Numbered from the stretch's first letter, positions 47,564-59,356 are shown. The stretch: DNA of 64,000 bases from Rhipicephalus microplus (GCF_043290135.1 NC_134702.1:81685317-81749316), one strand, 5' to 3'. A program made the numbers and translations. The notes: generated by a model from the letters alone, not told the origin.

Positions 47564-47700
47564 CATGACGATAGTTATAGCGCAAGACCAAAACGACGGC
47601 ACGGAGACAAGAAGGACACGAAAGACACGAGTATCGTGTCTTTCGTGTCCTTCTTGTCTCTGTGTTGTGGTTTTGGTCTTGCGCTATAACTATCGTCATG
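47564..47700. repeat. 67-bp near-perfect palindrome, 3-nt loop
   Basis: Arms 47564-47630 and 47634-47700 are complementary at 63 of 67 positions around GTA. Weaker pairing continues outward (TTGGTA motifs on both sides). Overlapping frames on both strands are products of the symmetry. It could be a foldback MITE or a snap-back duplication. Confidence 0.95.
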
Positions 47701-50700
47701 TGGTACCAAGCATGAAAACTGGGGCTGGGTGACCTTATATGCTTTACTTTTTACATAAAAGTGTCTACAAAAACTTTGGTGACGTACTTCCGTTACGAAC
47801 GTGACGTCAGAACTGTACGCAATCAGATTGCAAAAAAGTTTTGTCAACGGAAATCCATCCTACTACCTCTGGGTTCGCAACAACAGATACCGGGTACGCC
47901 ATCCACTGCGTCATGGTCACGCACTCTGGAGGCCTTACAAACGTGCCTTTCATACATCTCACTTTCCTCTGGCATTGCTCTCGACCCGCGGAGGGGTGTT
48001 GCCCTCTGGCAGCGCCACGGGGAAGTAACGCATCATGACCTCCGTGATTAGCTCCTCCAAGGCGTCGTTGCCATGCGTGCGTCGCAATTTCATCCAAGTC
48101 TTAACACATGTCAAGTCCTGCGTTGGATCAGCGACGCCCTTCTGGCTGCCACTCTGCTCTTTCCGATCACTCTCTAACCATTGGCTACTACACCTACCAC
48201 AAAGGTTTGTTTAATCACTGATCAAGCGCGTAAGTCGTATAGATAGGGAGTAGGGATAATGATGTAACACCAAACCTAAGTGCAGGTGCAACAATGCTAA
48301 AGGAAGACCAGCTCTTTTAAACGGAAAACATTCAACTGCTGCAGTGAGGGCACGCTTTACTTTCGTGTTATTTCGATTCATAAGACAGAGGGATCAGCCA
48401 TGTTTTTTCCCCTCTGACTCCTTTTTCGCTTTCTTATTTTTTCATGTTTCCTATACTTCTTTGGAGTCTTTACATTTCTTTATCTCATTTTTTACTTTCT
48501 CGCTCTTTTGCTACTTCTGTTTACTTCTTCCTTTTCTTTCTTGTTCTCTCTTTATCGTCCTTTATGTATCTATTTCCTCCTCTTCCTCTCTTACACTGTT
48601 TCTGTCACTTGTCTCATTCTGCATATTTTTTTCTCGGTCTTTGTTCTTGCTATCTATTCCGAAATATTCGCTATTACTTCGTTTCTTCAAGAAATAATAA
48701 AATATGAAAAAGTATTTCGCCAGTATTGGCGAATTCTCAAAATAAAGCAAATTAGGCGATGTGAAAAAAGAGAGACAATATCACCCAAGGATAAACCAAT
48801 CACATCAACTTGAACGCTTGTCTTCCGCGTTAAAGCAGAATTATGGGGCGCTCAGTATTTCGTATTACTCATCTGAAAGTGGTTATAGCACGCTCAAATA
48901 ATTTTTATGCAGTCGATATACATATGCATCACTTCAATTTAATTTCCTTGTGTCCGTCACGTACGCCAGACTGTTGCTTTATTTTTCCTATTTTGTCTGC
49001 CAACAGCCCTCAGTCATATACTTATTTCGCGATTGAAGCTTCTGAGCGAGCGTTAGAGAAAGAAAATGACTTAATAAACGCACGCCTTAAAACTGTTTTC
49101 TTTTTTTTTTTGCTCGTGCGCGTCCGGAAACAGAGCCTTAGTGCCTTATGAATAAAAAAGAGGCTAGAGCCTGGCGAGCAGTTTCGTTTGGCTGTGGCAT
49201 ACTTTTATCGACGGACCATACATATAAACTTCCCGAGGAATGTTGCGGCCAGATGTGAGTTCGTACAAACGCGCGTTATAGGGAAGTAAGGCTTGTGGTC
49301 GGGTTCGAGACGTGGCAAGCCAAGCGTTATCCTCCGGCTGCTGAATATCAGTTCTTCGTGGCTGTACCCCGTTCCCTCCGTAGCGTTTCCATATCCTGTG
49401 GCCTGTTCCAGCATGGCACTGTAGCGTGCACGTCGATGGCAGGCCTCGTGCGAAATTTGAAAGCTCGAACCCATGCCTAACCACGCTGGAAGCTGAACGC
49501 AAAGATCCGGTCGACCGTAATACGGAGGCCATTAGGTTGGTGGTACTGTTTGCGCTCGGAAATGGAACTGTTCCGCCTGACGGTCTTTTTTCCCTAAACT
49601 TATTCCACCACAGAACTCCTGACGATGTGGAAGCTTTGAACTTTGTGGCTGTCGGCGGTGGCTGCCAGGCAATACCGGTGTGTCTGGTATTCCGCCAACG
49701 ACTTTCTCGACTAACTGTTACTGTTATACTATTGCAGGCGCATACCGTTGCATCGTTTTGAAGCGATAGCGTTAGCGAGCGACTGTATGGATGGAACTAT
49801 AACTGGGAGGGCTGGTTACGACCAGGAGTGAAGCTTGAAAAGCTAGAGCAGCCTGCAAAAACCCGGTCGTATAAAGCTGCTATATATGTAAGACAGTGAT
49901 TTGGGCTTGTTTTTTTGTCATTTTTTCTTTGTAGTAGCATCGCAATGAACTAGGACACACGAGGACGGGGGCATCCGAAGACTAACAGCGATAGGCCTGC
50001 GCATAAGGGCGGGGGCAGGATGGGTGATAGAGGAGGGTGCAAAGTCAGCACCATACAGTGACATAATGGAGGGGGGGGGGGACGCTACTACAAACCATTT
50101 GTGACGCGCCATCTTCACTGATATAAATGCTATGTACTCTCTCTCTTTCAATACGACGATTAAATCTGGGTGGAATTCCTTCTGAGACTGTCTTGATTAG
50201 GGGTAGTGAGCTGACCAGCTGCCCTACAGATCGCAGTACGAAGACGAAATAATGAACTCGAAATGCATGGACCCTCAATATGACAGCATAACATGCAGAA
50301 ACCTCATAAGTGCAGATTTTATCATTAAATAAAAATTTAATAGCCTAAAGACATTCTCAGTGTCAGTACCTGCTGCAATTCGCAGTACATATTGACGGGT
50401 TGATGGCAGTTCTGAGAGGCTTTAACCAAAGTTCTTTGTTTAATTTTAATATTTGATCTCTATACACAAGGACACCAAAGAGATTGGGTGATGGCAAGCT
50501 AACAACGGCCACCTTGAGTGCCACACGTCGCCTGTCTACGATTTCGGTAGGAGGGATGGGTGTTGCGCATTCAGGCACCACTACCTGCAGTACACCTGCA
50601 TTTGCAGGCACAAACAACAGTGCATGGCTAATTTTTCACATACTTAGAATGGACCCTAGGAGAGTTTGATGCCTGTAAGTGACTGCTCTTCTGATCCTCG

Positions 50701-52619
50701 CTGACGCAATACTTTCCATTGGAACGTTCCTAGAAACTCTTCATTTCAGAAACTGACATACAATCAGTCTATCACGCGCGAAATTTCAGTGCGACATTAC
50801 GAATTTTTGCGCGTCGGGTCTTGGAAGAACGCCTTGAATCTTCATATGGGAGATTCCGAGAGGGCAAAAAAAAAAAAACGTAGAAAATGAAGAACGATAA
50901 TGTCGAGGGTAAAACTTGATGGTTGTTGAAAAGTAACAAAACTGCAGCTTCACTGCGTAAATGTTGCCCCGCGGCTGCAAAACGTGCGGATATCATTTTA
51001 ACCGAAGTACACTATATTCCATGGGCCAAAACTTTGCCTGGGAGCATTACGAGAGAAAGAGAGAGAGACCAACATGTTTCAATGCTCTCCTTTGATAGTA
51101 AAGGCCCAACTGGTGGTCTCTTCAAATGATGATAAACCGCGAAGGCGTCTGAAGCCTGAAGGAGTTTTTGCTCTAAGTATATACCGTGCCTTCTATTCAA
51201 AACCCGACCTGTTTTTCACGATGACGCTCACAGGGAAATGAGGTGTTGACAAAAAGCAAGAAACTCTTCTGCCAAGTTTGTCGTAGAGAGCGTCGTAAAG
51301 TAGGGAGGTATGCACAGAAATCTATACGTAGAAAAATTAAGAGAGCACAGCACATGTTGCAAGCAAAGCGCATGAATAAAAACCAGACAATAAATAAGCT
51401 GAGGTGAGGCACATTGATTTCGCCCTGCGGTTCGGTTTTAACAGTTTCGCCACGAAAATCTTTCAAGGTGAAAGCGATGCGTCTTTGCAGCGCTGCTTTA
51501 TTTGCCGTAAGTCTTAAGGGCGTAGAAAATGGAGGCACAAGAAGTGCCTCTTTAGCGAATTTTCCTCGCGACGGGCAACCGGCGCTACGCCTATACGAGA
51601 CAGTGATAATCCTCTGTATATATATACAAAAAAGAAATTCATAGTCTGCGTTTTTATGGGTGATCTTAAGGGAGATAAATCGATGTCATCACGACCAGAC
51701 TCCAAGGATGGGAATAACTTGCTTTTTATTGTTTCGCTGGTCTCGTCGACGTTGAGAGGAGAATAAATTTGGCGAAACTTTTCATTTCTCTTGCACCGCT
51801 TGTCATTCTCCTCCTCAATTCGAACTCCCTTGCATGTAGCCTTTACGTATAGGCCTTCGTCTAGGCTTATCTACAAATGGGTGAATTAAAAACAAAATGC
51901 AGCGCATCACATGAGCAACGAATAAAGAGTGAGAAGCGGAAAGGAAAAAAGAGAGAGAGTAGGGTCTCACAGCAGGTTTGCTTTCATTGTGTTGTTCAAA
52001 GGCGCTTCCCGCGTCGATCAGTTTTACGTTATTTTTCATGCACGTTTATAGCTCACCCTTGGGGAAAATACATTTATTACTTGAGCCTAATGCATCCAAA
52101 AGTATTGCGACGAGATGAGACTTGGATTTAGTGGCTGGAAGAGCTGGTCGCTCTTGTAAAATAAACATCGATGAATGAAAGCGTTAGTAAATAAAAATGC
52201 AGATATTTAGTGCATTTATTTTGCAGCGACAAACAACTGGTAAGCGCCGGGCTCTGCGGGTCGAATAGCTGTTTTGAGCAGTGTGCGCGATGCAATTCTG
52301 TTTTCAGTAACTCTATCGTAACATCTAGAAAGTGGCTCACGCACCTGCGAAAGATTGGAAGAGGTGGTATACAAAGTTGCTACTTAGCAAAATAATTCCT
52401 AGTCCAAACCAAAGAAGAAACAACAAATTCACAATAAGCTTTGAGTAAATATATAGCAAAATTTAATAACGTACACCCGAGGCAGCAGCTACTAAAAATT
52501 TAGGGAGAGAAATTCGTAACGAGCACGGTGCCCTGGAAAACAAAGAACCAAACTAAGCGATAATTAGCAGATCGTGGCAAGAAAAAACGACGTTTTATAT
52601 GTGTAAAGAAACAACGCCG
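47701..52619. other. No gene confirmed; low-complexity and G-rich repeats
   Basis: Contains a pyrimidine-rich stretch (48420-48660), a G-rich repeat at about 49955-50085 related to the one at 24363-24455, and a poly-A run near 50866. Minus-strand frames at 47807-48097 and 49164-49532 are 96-122 residues long but unidentified. Confidence 0.4.
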
Positions 52620-52629
52620 CTTGCACAGC

Positions 52630-53420
52630 TTTTTAGGGGCGAAGCTCTTTAAAGCGGCACCCGTTCGTTCCTCGTAGTTGTAGTAGTAGTCTCAGTGTGT
52701 AACCAGTCTTTGATTTTGACCTCAAAGGTGGTGCCGGCAGGAGATTTCTTCTGTGCGTTGTTGAACAATAAAAAAATCGCAGCGTGCGCGTTAATTAAAA
52801 GCCAAATTCTCCTGGCTCTAATTACCCCTTAGCAGCCACTGGCATGTACATTGAGCACTATCTGACAAGAAAGGATTGCTACGTTATACTCGCTGGGTGT
52901 AACCTCCTTAGTTTTAGAAAGGTTTAGCGAGCGTTGGGCCGCAGTGCTATGAATACAGTGAACTAGTATATAACGTAAACTTGAGGTGGTGGGAAGTAGA
53001 CACGAAGCGCAAGCCGTAAGGAAGTGTGCGTGTGCCTCCTCTCGTTCAGTCCTTGGAATGTCCGCTGGATGACGGCGCTTGTATATGAAGAATATATGAT
53101 TAAAAGATGTGAGATGATAGTACTTTAGTGTTGAATAGGTGGACGAACGGACACATTGACAGAGGCATAGACGGACGCACGGATGGCTCCATGGACGGAT
53201 GGACGCATGGACGGACGCAGGAGCAGATGCAAGGACGAACGCAGGGACGGACGCACAGATGGACGTGCGAATGCATGAACAGACGCACGCACGGATGGGC
53301 AGATTGACAGATTGACGCACGGGCGGCCACAAAGACGCACGTATGGACGGACGGAGGCAAGAACGAATGGACGGAAGGACGCTTCGCCCCACACTCCATC
53401 ATTCACTCCGTGGAAATGCT
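52630..53420. repeat. Minisatellite-bearing dispersed repeat, copy 1
   Basis: Starts TTTTTAGGGGCGAAGCTC, followed by GTAGTAGTAG, an AACCTCCTTAGTTTTAG block, a GACACGAAGCGCA block, GTCCTTGGAATGTCCGCTGG, an imperfect GGACGGACGCA minisatellite (about 53150-53380), and the end GGACGCTTCGCCCCA. Its ends are inverted (GGGGCGAAGC / GCTTCGCCCC). A second copy with the same block order lies at 56786-58495. Confidence 0.75.
53150..53382 (+). repeat. GGACGGACGCA-type minisatellite
   Basis: Imperfect 4- and 12-base units of GGAC, GACG and ACGCAC. Serine/valine/arginine-rich frames on the minus strand (VRPSVRPS-like) are repeat translations. Confidence 0.9.
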
Positions 53421-53526
53421 GGCATTATGTTGCAAATATGACAGTATAAAAAAAATTGCACTATCTCTAAACACTCGTAGGAAGAGAAGTACCCCAGATT
53501 TAACAATAAATAAGAGTTAAGCGTAG

Positions 53527-53559
53527 TATGTCTTTCTTTCTTTCGTTCTTTCTTTCTTC

Positions 53560-53598
<39 letters not shown>

Positions 53599-53690
53599 TT
53601 TTTCTTTCTTTCTTTCTTTCTGTCTTTCCTTCTTTCCTTTCTTTCTTTCTGTCTTTCCTTCTTTCCTTTCTTTCTTTCGTTCGTTCGTTC
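53527..53690 (+). repeat. (CTTT)n microsatellite
   Basis: About 160 bp of TTTC repeats with scattered C/G changes. Frames of poly-S/F/L or poly-K/E through it are artefacts. Confidence 0.97.
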
Positions 53691-54159
53691 TTATTTGCGT
53701 GTCGGGGATGTACAACATCATGATGAACTTACCCAAGGCTATAGACATGGCCAGTTTTAAGCACATTAACACATCATGTGCGATGGTTCAAGACACGCTT
53801 TGTTTCAGCGAAGCACATATATGAAGGGCTTTTTTATATTGTAGGCAGTAATCAAATCAATGAATATGGCTCAAAGAAGTACTTCTCTGTGCATACTATA
53901 AAGGGGTGTTGGAATAAATGTGACCAATATTATTTAAAAATTACAAAAAGGGGGCTTATGCGTGCTGCTAACAGGGTTTCTTTTATTGTGGAAGAAAGCA
54001 TCTTCGAATGCGCACAGGCCTAAATTTCGGGAGTAATTGTGGAAATCAAAATAACTAACCTTTTACCCAGTAGAATTAGATGACCGAGTCCCATGAGCGA
54101 ATTCAAGTTCATACTGCGAATAGACCACAGCCGCTTTGAAATGCTTGAAAAGCGGCCGT
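53691..54159. other. No gene recognised
   Basis: No recognised element; small frames only. Confidence 0.4.
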
Positions 54160-54305
54160 TGATGAAATGTTGTAGGCCCGTGTGCTCAGATTTGGGTGCA
54201 CGTTCAAAAACCCCAGGTAGTCGAAATTTCCGGAGCCCCCCACTACGGCGTGTCTCATAATCTTATGGTGGTTTTGGAACGTTAAACCCCACAAATTATC
54301 ATCAA
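54160..54305 (+). mobile_element. Ruka-like SINE fragment
   Basis: The body from GTAGGCCCGTGTGCTCAG to GTTAAACCCCACAAATTATC matches the copy at 10250. The tRNA-like head is missing. Confidence 0.7.
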
Positions 54306-54942
54306 TCAGCGGTCGTTGATATAAACACCGCGGAACGACGAAGTCCGGCTGATTCAGCCGATGAAACCGAATCCGATGTGCCAAACAGCGCGTCAACGAT
54401 TCTCATCGAAAACGTCCCGAATGACAACACTGTTTCCCTCGCCGTTATCAAGCGTCAATCTAAACACTTCGCTTCGTGGCTGCTTATCGACGCACGCTTA
54501 TCCTCCTTCACCAATGCGAGATGAACAGTGTCGTCATCAAAGGCGTTTTTTTAAGAGAATGGTAGATGAACTGCTTGGTGCGTTAGTTTCAGTTTTCCCT
54601 GGTGAATTAGCTAGACTTCTTTACTCGGTGGTGATTACCAGTGGGTGTTTTCCTAAAAAACAAAATGGCTGCGGACTGTTCCTAGAAAGGACTTGAGTTC
54701 CCCTATTTGATTTGAACAGAAATATTCATTTGTTAAAAAGTTTATAGTTTTAATTGCTATCTATATTTCAGTAACTAATGTTTGTGCGCAATTGAAGATG
54801 CCTTTTTCCACAATAAACGGAACGCTGCAAGTATCAATTAGTTGCCTCCTTTCTGTAATAATTAAATAATATTAGACACCTTTTTTGAAACACCCTGTAC
54901 AGTTCTACCGAGAGAAAGTGTCGCATCCGTATAGAAATCACT

Positions 54943-55176
54943 GATATGTGGAGTTCAACGTCCCAAAACCACATTATGGTTATGAGAGATGTGATAGGGG
55001 AGGGTTCCGGAAATTTCGACTTCCCGGGTCTCTGTAACGTGCACCCAAATCTGAGCACACGGGCGGTCCCACAGCACTTTGGCCTCCAACAAAAATGCAG
55101 CCGCCGCAGCCGAGATTCGATACTGCGACCTGCAGGTCAGCAGCCGAGTACCTTAGCCACTAGCGCACCATGCTGG
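54943..55176 (-). mobile_element. Ruka-like SINE
   Basis: On the minus strand: A-box-like TGGTGCGCTAGTGGCTAAGG, CTGACCTGCAGGTCGCAGTA with a B-box-like TCGAATCTCGG, then the common body in reverse complement and end near CATATCAGTG. It is in the opposite orientation to the copy at 54160. Confidence 0.75.
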
Positions 55177-55244
55177 GGCTTGCATTCTTAGCTAAAACAT
55201 TTCTTTACTGTGGTTTTCAGAAGCAATGTCTGATCAGGTACGAC

Positions 55245-55410
55245 CATGGGCGTAGCCAGGGGGTGGCACACCAAGCCCATGCCCCTCCCCCCGAAACTTT
55301 CTTCGCCATAGCATAGAAAGCGAAAAATTACTCTTTGAAAGGGGTGTGCTTCCCAAAATAAAAAAGGTGACCCCCCGCCCCCCCCCCCCTAATTTCTGGT
55401 TACGCTCCTG
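55245..55410. mobile_element. hAT-type MITE, second copy
   Basis: Same family as the element at 19041: left end CATGGGCGTAGCCAGG, right end CTGGTTACGCTCCTG, with the internal TTCGCCATAGCATAGAAAGC and C runs shared. Flanks GGTACGAC (55237-55244) and GGTACAAC (55411-55418) form an 8-bp target duplication with one mismatch. Confidence 0.88.
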
Positions 55411-55418
55411 GGTACAAC

Positions 55419-56785
55419 GATTCATGAAATCCCATCATCTCTCAACTGACGTAATAGTTCACAGGGTCTTCCCCAAAGCGTATAAGAGATTAGACGGTAC
55501 GATAACATTATACGTGAATGCAGCGATAATTGTCAGATTAATGAGACATGTAGAGACTGATACAACATCCTAATCTTAATCCACTGCGTGACAAAGCAGC
55601 GCATCTTTATCACTTTCGTAACTATAAATGAGTTTTGACAAGGATACCACACATCACGAAACTGGAACTTCTTCGGCATTTTTGTGGCCCCTTATGGGTT
55701 GTTTCGAGGCATCCATTCAGTCACGGTTAGTTAGCAAGAGCGGAAGACCGACATGACTATCCAACAGCGTTAATGGAGAGTTATAGTATACCGGGTTTAC
55801 CGGGTTACCGGGTGTACCGTGATACCGGAATCGAAGTGCGCATGCGCAGATACGTACGTCACCCGTACAGGTTCCCGTACGTGCGGTATTTTTCAGATTT
55901 CACGTTACCGTGGTAGCGTAGGTGAACGTAGTGTACGTAGTGTACGTAAACATGGCGGCGCTCTCGGACGCCCACTTCGAAGTGATTTTGGCGTAGTTGT
56001 TCAAAGATTCACCTTGTTCACCGCAAACGACTAATCAAAGTGGCTTCGCTTGCCTTCAGTTAGCTTTGATGACCGAGTATTACGGATAAGTTGGCGTAGT
56101 TTTTGAGATAGCTTCCCATTTCACACGCGCCTAGGCCTAACTACAAGATCGATGTAAATAAATCGGCAACGTAGATTTTTTCGCGTTTTGTGCGTGGTTC
56201 ATATTTACTTACTTTTATTATCACTAAAATAAACTTCGAACAATGCTTCGCGCGGTGGCATAGGCAAACATTCTCGTTTTCTTTTTACTTTCACTGTTTT
56301 CTTATTAACTTATTAACCTTCTAATAGGCGGCGCCACCATCCCAGCTGGGGCACGTAAACCGCGTAAATGCTATCCCACTAAACTATAAGACGCTGCCCA
56401 CAATGAACGTTTGCTCGACGGTAACGCCATTCTCGTAACTTACGCTATCTCGCTAACGCTAAACTATAACTGTTTATCGACTCCATGCAACAGAAACGTT
56501 GTCGATAGATGCGTAAACATCGTGGTTCAGTCAGCTGTCCTATGTGGTACGGTGGGCTACATGAAGCTTCCATAAAGATGAATTTCTGCCACTTTTAACT
56601 GCTTTAGAACATGATTGTATGGCCCACGTCCTTAATGTGGCACTACGCGCCACCGCTTGTATGCTAGCAGTTGTTTGTATGCTTATAGCAGGGTCATGCA
56701 CTTCACATATATTATGTCTCTTTATTTTTTTTTTGTCGGTAGCTAATTCGGCGTACCTTCTTTGAACCTAAACGTTCTCGCTGCT
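55419..56785. other. No gene confirmed; possible TIR remnant and minisatellite
   Basis: A short ACCGGGTT-type minisatellite lies at about 55792-55830. AGTTATAGT (near 55781) and ACTATAAC (near 56463) are inverted and could be termini of an old element. A short ATGGCGGCG start near 55950 runs only 14 codons. Confidence 0.4.
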
Positions 56786-57155
56786 TTGCTTTTTAGGGAC
56801 GAAGCTCCTTAAACCGTGGGTCGTGCGTCAGCGATGCCTGTAGTAGTCGTCGTAGTAGTAGTAGGTTGCCAACTTTACAGCCAGACTAAAGGAGCGGCAC
56901 GCGCGCACTAATTTGAATTAAGAGGAAAACCGCGCGCCTTAATCTAAATAAGAAGATAGTTGTTTCTTATGAAATAACCTACACAGACGAGTATCGGTGA
57001 CTTTATCTGCAATAAAATTTGCTTTCAATTTGATGCTTACTGAACAAAACTATTATCAAAAGAACGCACTTTGAGCATTCTCTGACCAAAAAAGGTTGCC
57101 ACGGTAAACTCGCTGAGCATAACCTCCTTGGTTTTAGCAAGGTTTTGCGAGGGTT

Positions 57156-58026
57156 CCCATTCTGTTCCCACTCTAGCCTAGCCTAGAATGGGAACAGTTA
57201 CGCATAAGAGTTAATGGAGAGTACCTTAGCAATCTGTGCTTCGACGATGACATTGCATTGCTGAGTAACTCGGGGGACGAATTGCAACTCAAGATTACGG
57301 AGTTAGACTAGGAGAGCAGAAAGGTGGGTCTTAAAATTAATCTACAGAAAACAAAAGTAATGTACGACAACCTCGGAAAAGAGCAGCGCTTCGAGATAGG
57401 TAATAGTGCACTTCAATTTGTAAAATACTATGTCTACTTAGGGCAGGTAATAACCGCGGAGCCGAACCACGAGATTGAGGTAACTAGAAGAATAAGATTG
57501 GGGTAGAGCACATTTGGCAAGCACTCTCAAATTATGACAGGTAGAATGCCACTATCTCTCAAGAGAAAGGTATATAACAGCTGTATCTTGCCGGTACTTA
57601 GCTACGGAGCAGAAACCTGGAGACTTACAAAGAGGGTTCAGCTTAAATTGAGGATGACGCAGCGAGCAATGGAAAGACAAATGGTAGGTGTAACCTTAAG
57701 AGACAACAAGAGCGCAGAGTGGATTAGGGGACAAACGGGAGTTAAGGATATCATAATTGAAATAAAGAAGAGGAAATGGACAAGGGCCGGGCATGTAGTG
57801 CGTAGACAGGATAACCGTTGGTCATTAAGGGTAACTAACTGTATTCCCAGAGAAGGCAAGCGGGTTAGGGGGAGGCGAAGGTTAGGTGGGTAGATGAGAT
57901 TAAGAATTTCGCGGGTATAAATTGGTAGCAGCAAGCACAGGACCGGGTTAACGGGCGGAACATGAGAGAGGCCTTGGTCCTGCAGTGAACGTAGTCAGGC
58001 TGATGATGATGATGATGATGATGAGT
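57156..58026 (+). mobile_element. RTE-like LINE, 5'-truncated (copy B)
   Basis: A non-LTR retrotransposon 3' fragment inserted in the repeat at 56786-58495. The flanks GAGGGTT (57149-57155) and GAGGGTT (58027-58033) form a target duplication, and removing the insert restores the order seen in the uninterrupted copy at 52630. Coding similarity begins CLEWEQ, runs through CFDDDIALL (the family FADD box), KINLQKTKVMYDNL and LSYGAETW, and ends near 57893. The 3' tail is (GATGAT)n, as in RTE-type LINEs. In-frame stops after TELD and IRLG disable it. Copy A at 27473 is the same family. Confidence 0.9.
57196..57893 (+). pseudogene. LINE RT C-terminal fragment (copy B)
   Basis: About 230 codons of the end of RT and the C-terminal domain. 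Two TAG stops (about 57308 and 57504) break one otherwise continuous frame. The conserved C-terminal blocks LKRKVYNSCILPVLSYGAE and WTRAGHVVRRQDNRW are clear. The catalytic pair of aspartates (FDDD) is retained, unlike copy A. Confidence 0.88.
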
Positions 58027-58726
58027 GAGGGTTAAGCCGCAGCGCCATAAACTAGCGGCAGTAAAAGTTGGGAACTAGACACGAAGCGCAGGCCGCAAGA
58101 TAGTGCGCGCGTGCCGCTCCTCCATTCCGCCTGTGTCACCTCTCGTTTAGTCCTTGAAATGTCCGCTGGATGGTGGTACATATTTATGGTGAATATATGA
58201 TGAAAAAATGCGAGATACTGGTACTTAGAGTGCTCAGTAGATGAACGGACGGATGGCCAGACGCACAGACGGACGGACGCATGAATGGCCGGGTGGATGC
58301 ACGGACAGACGAACTCAGAGACGAACTCAGAGACGAACTCACGGATGAACCGACAGACGTACGGGCGCACAAACGGACGCACGAACGAATGCATGGATGG
58401 ACGGACGAAAGCAAGAACGAACGAATACATGGAAGTGCAGCTGTACTGACGGACGCTTCGCCCCACTCCTCACCATGCACTCTGTGGATATGCTGTGATT
58501 TTTTTGTATCCTTGCTTTAATTATTTTTACAAAGCCTTTGAATCCTGCTTTAAGGCACCTCGCTTCCGTAAATACATACCACGTAAGATTGCTTAACTTG
58601 CACTAAACTTGCGCAAGGCTGCGCCATATCTGAGCAGCTGGGCACGTTTTAGCTTTTCTTGTTAACCATCAGCACAGAATGCTTTGGCGGTGCTTGACCG
58701 CATGCGAGCTAATGACGATGATAATG

Positions 58727-58751
58727 ACACACACACACACACACACACACA

Positions 58752-58813
<62 letters not shown>
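58727..58813. repeat. (AC)n then (AT)n microsatellite
   Basis: About 26 bp of AC and, after TT, about 58 bp of AT. Confidence 0.97.
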
Positions 58814-58816
<3 letters not shown>

Positions 58817-58861
58817 GAAAGAAGTGTATACCTAAGGGCTCGTTTTTCCGTGTTTTAACGC

Positions 58862-59075
58862 TATATTAATGAGATCTAACAGACAGTAATGCTAAGGAAT
58901 GTACAGGGGAAGTTATTAGAACCAATGGAATGTAAATAAAAAGAAAGAAGAAAGAAAAGTGGATGAAAAAATAACCAGCCGTGAGCAGGAATCGAACCTA
59001 CGCCCTTTGAATAACGCGTTCGATGCTCTAACCACTGAGCTACCACAGCAGACTTCGCTCCACCCACTTTTTTGG
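58862..59075 (-). mobile_element. tRNA-derived SINE with well-kept tRNA-like head
   Basis: The minus strand opens with a tRNA-like head: A-box TGGTAGCTCAGTGG, B-box GGTTCGATTCC. The acceptor halves GCTGTGG and TCACGGC can pair with wobbles, and the D and T stems are also formed. The anticodon stem has a mismatch and the loop lacks the invariant U33, so it is probably not a functional tRNA. A T-rich body of about 120 bp follows, ending near the (AT)n array. Confidence 0.7.
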
Positions 59076-59197
59076 GTTTATATGTGAATTTAGAAGTAGG
59101 AGTGACAGTCAGCGGCATCTATAAGCCAAACGACGAGTGTGAAAACACTCTTATTCGCAAGTTTGGCGTCACGTAGCACGTGAACTTATTATGAGCG

Positions 59198-59356
<159 letters not shown>

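Larger units (their letters stand above)
56786..58495. repeat. Minisatellite-bearing dispersed repeat, copy 2 (split)
   Basis: Same block order as 52630-53420: CTTTTTAGGGACGAAGCTCC, GTAGTAGTAG, AACCTCCTTGGTTTTAGC, then, after the LINE insertion, AGCCGCAGCGCCAT, GACACGAAGCGCAGGC, GTCCTTGAAATGTCCGCTGG, the GGACGGACGCA minisatellite (about 58248-58450) and GGACGCTTCGCCCCA. Copy 1 has the two halves joined (GCGAGCGTTGGGCCGCAG), which defines the empty site. Confidence 0.75.

Noticed and set aside
47807..48097. Minus-strand frame beside the palindrome
   Set aside because: Reads plausibly in two different frames but matches no family; composition alone is not enough.
49164..49532. 122-residue minus-strand frame
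   Set aside because: Non-repetitive and possibly coding, but no motif I can defend and no splice or neighbour support.
52829..53406. Minus-strand frames of 93-187 residues rich in VRPS/CVRP
   Set aside because: Translations of the GGACGGACGCA minisatellite in different frames.
53500..53824. Poly-KE and poly-SF frames
   Set aside because: Translations of the (CTTT)n microsatellite.
55781..56470. TIR element bounded by AGTTATAGT / ACTATAAC
   Set aside because: Terminal match is only about 9-12 bp and no target duplication could be found.
57324..57893. Intact LINE protein
   Set aside because: In-frame stops and 5' truncation show it is a pseudogene fragment.
58976..59060. Functional tRNA gene (minus strand)
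   Set aside because: A and B boxes and three stems are recognisable, but the anticodon stem has a mismatch, position 33 is not T, and a SINE body follows directly.
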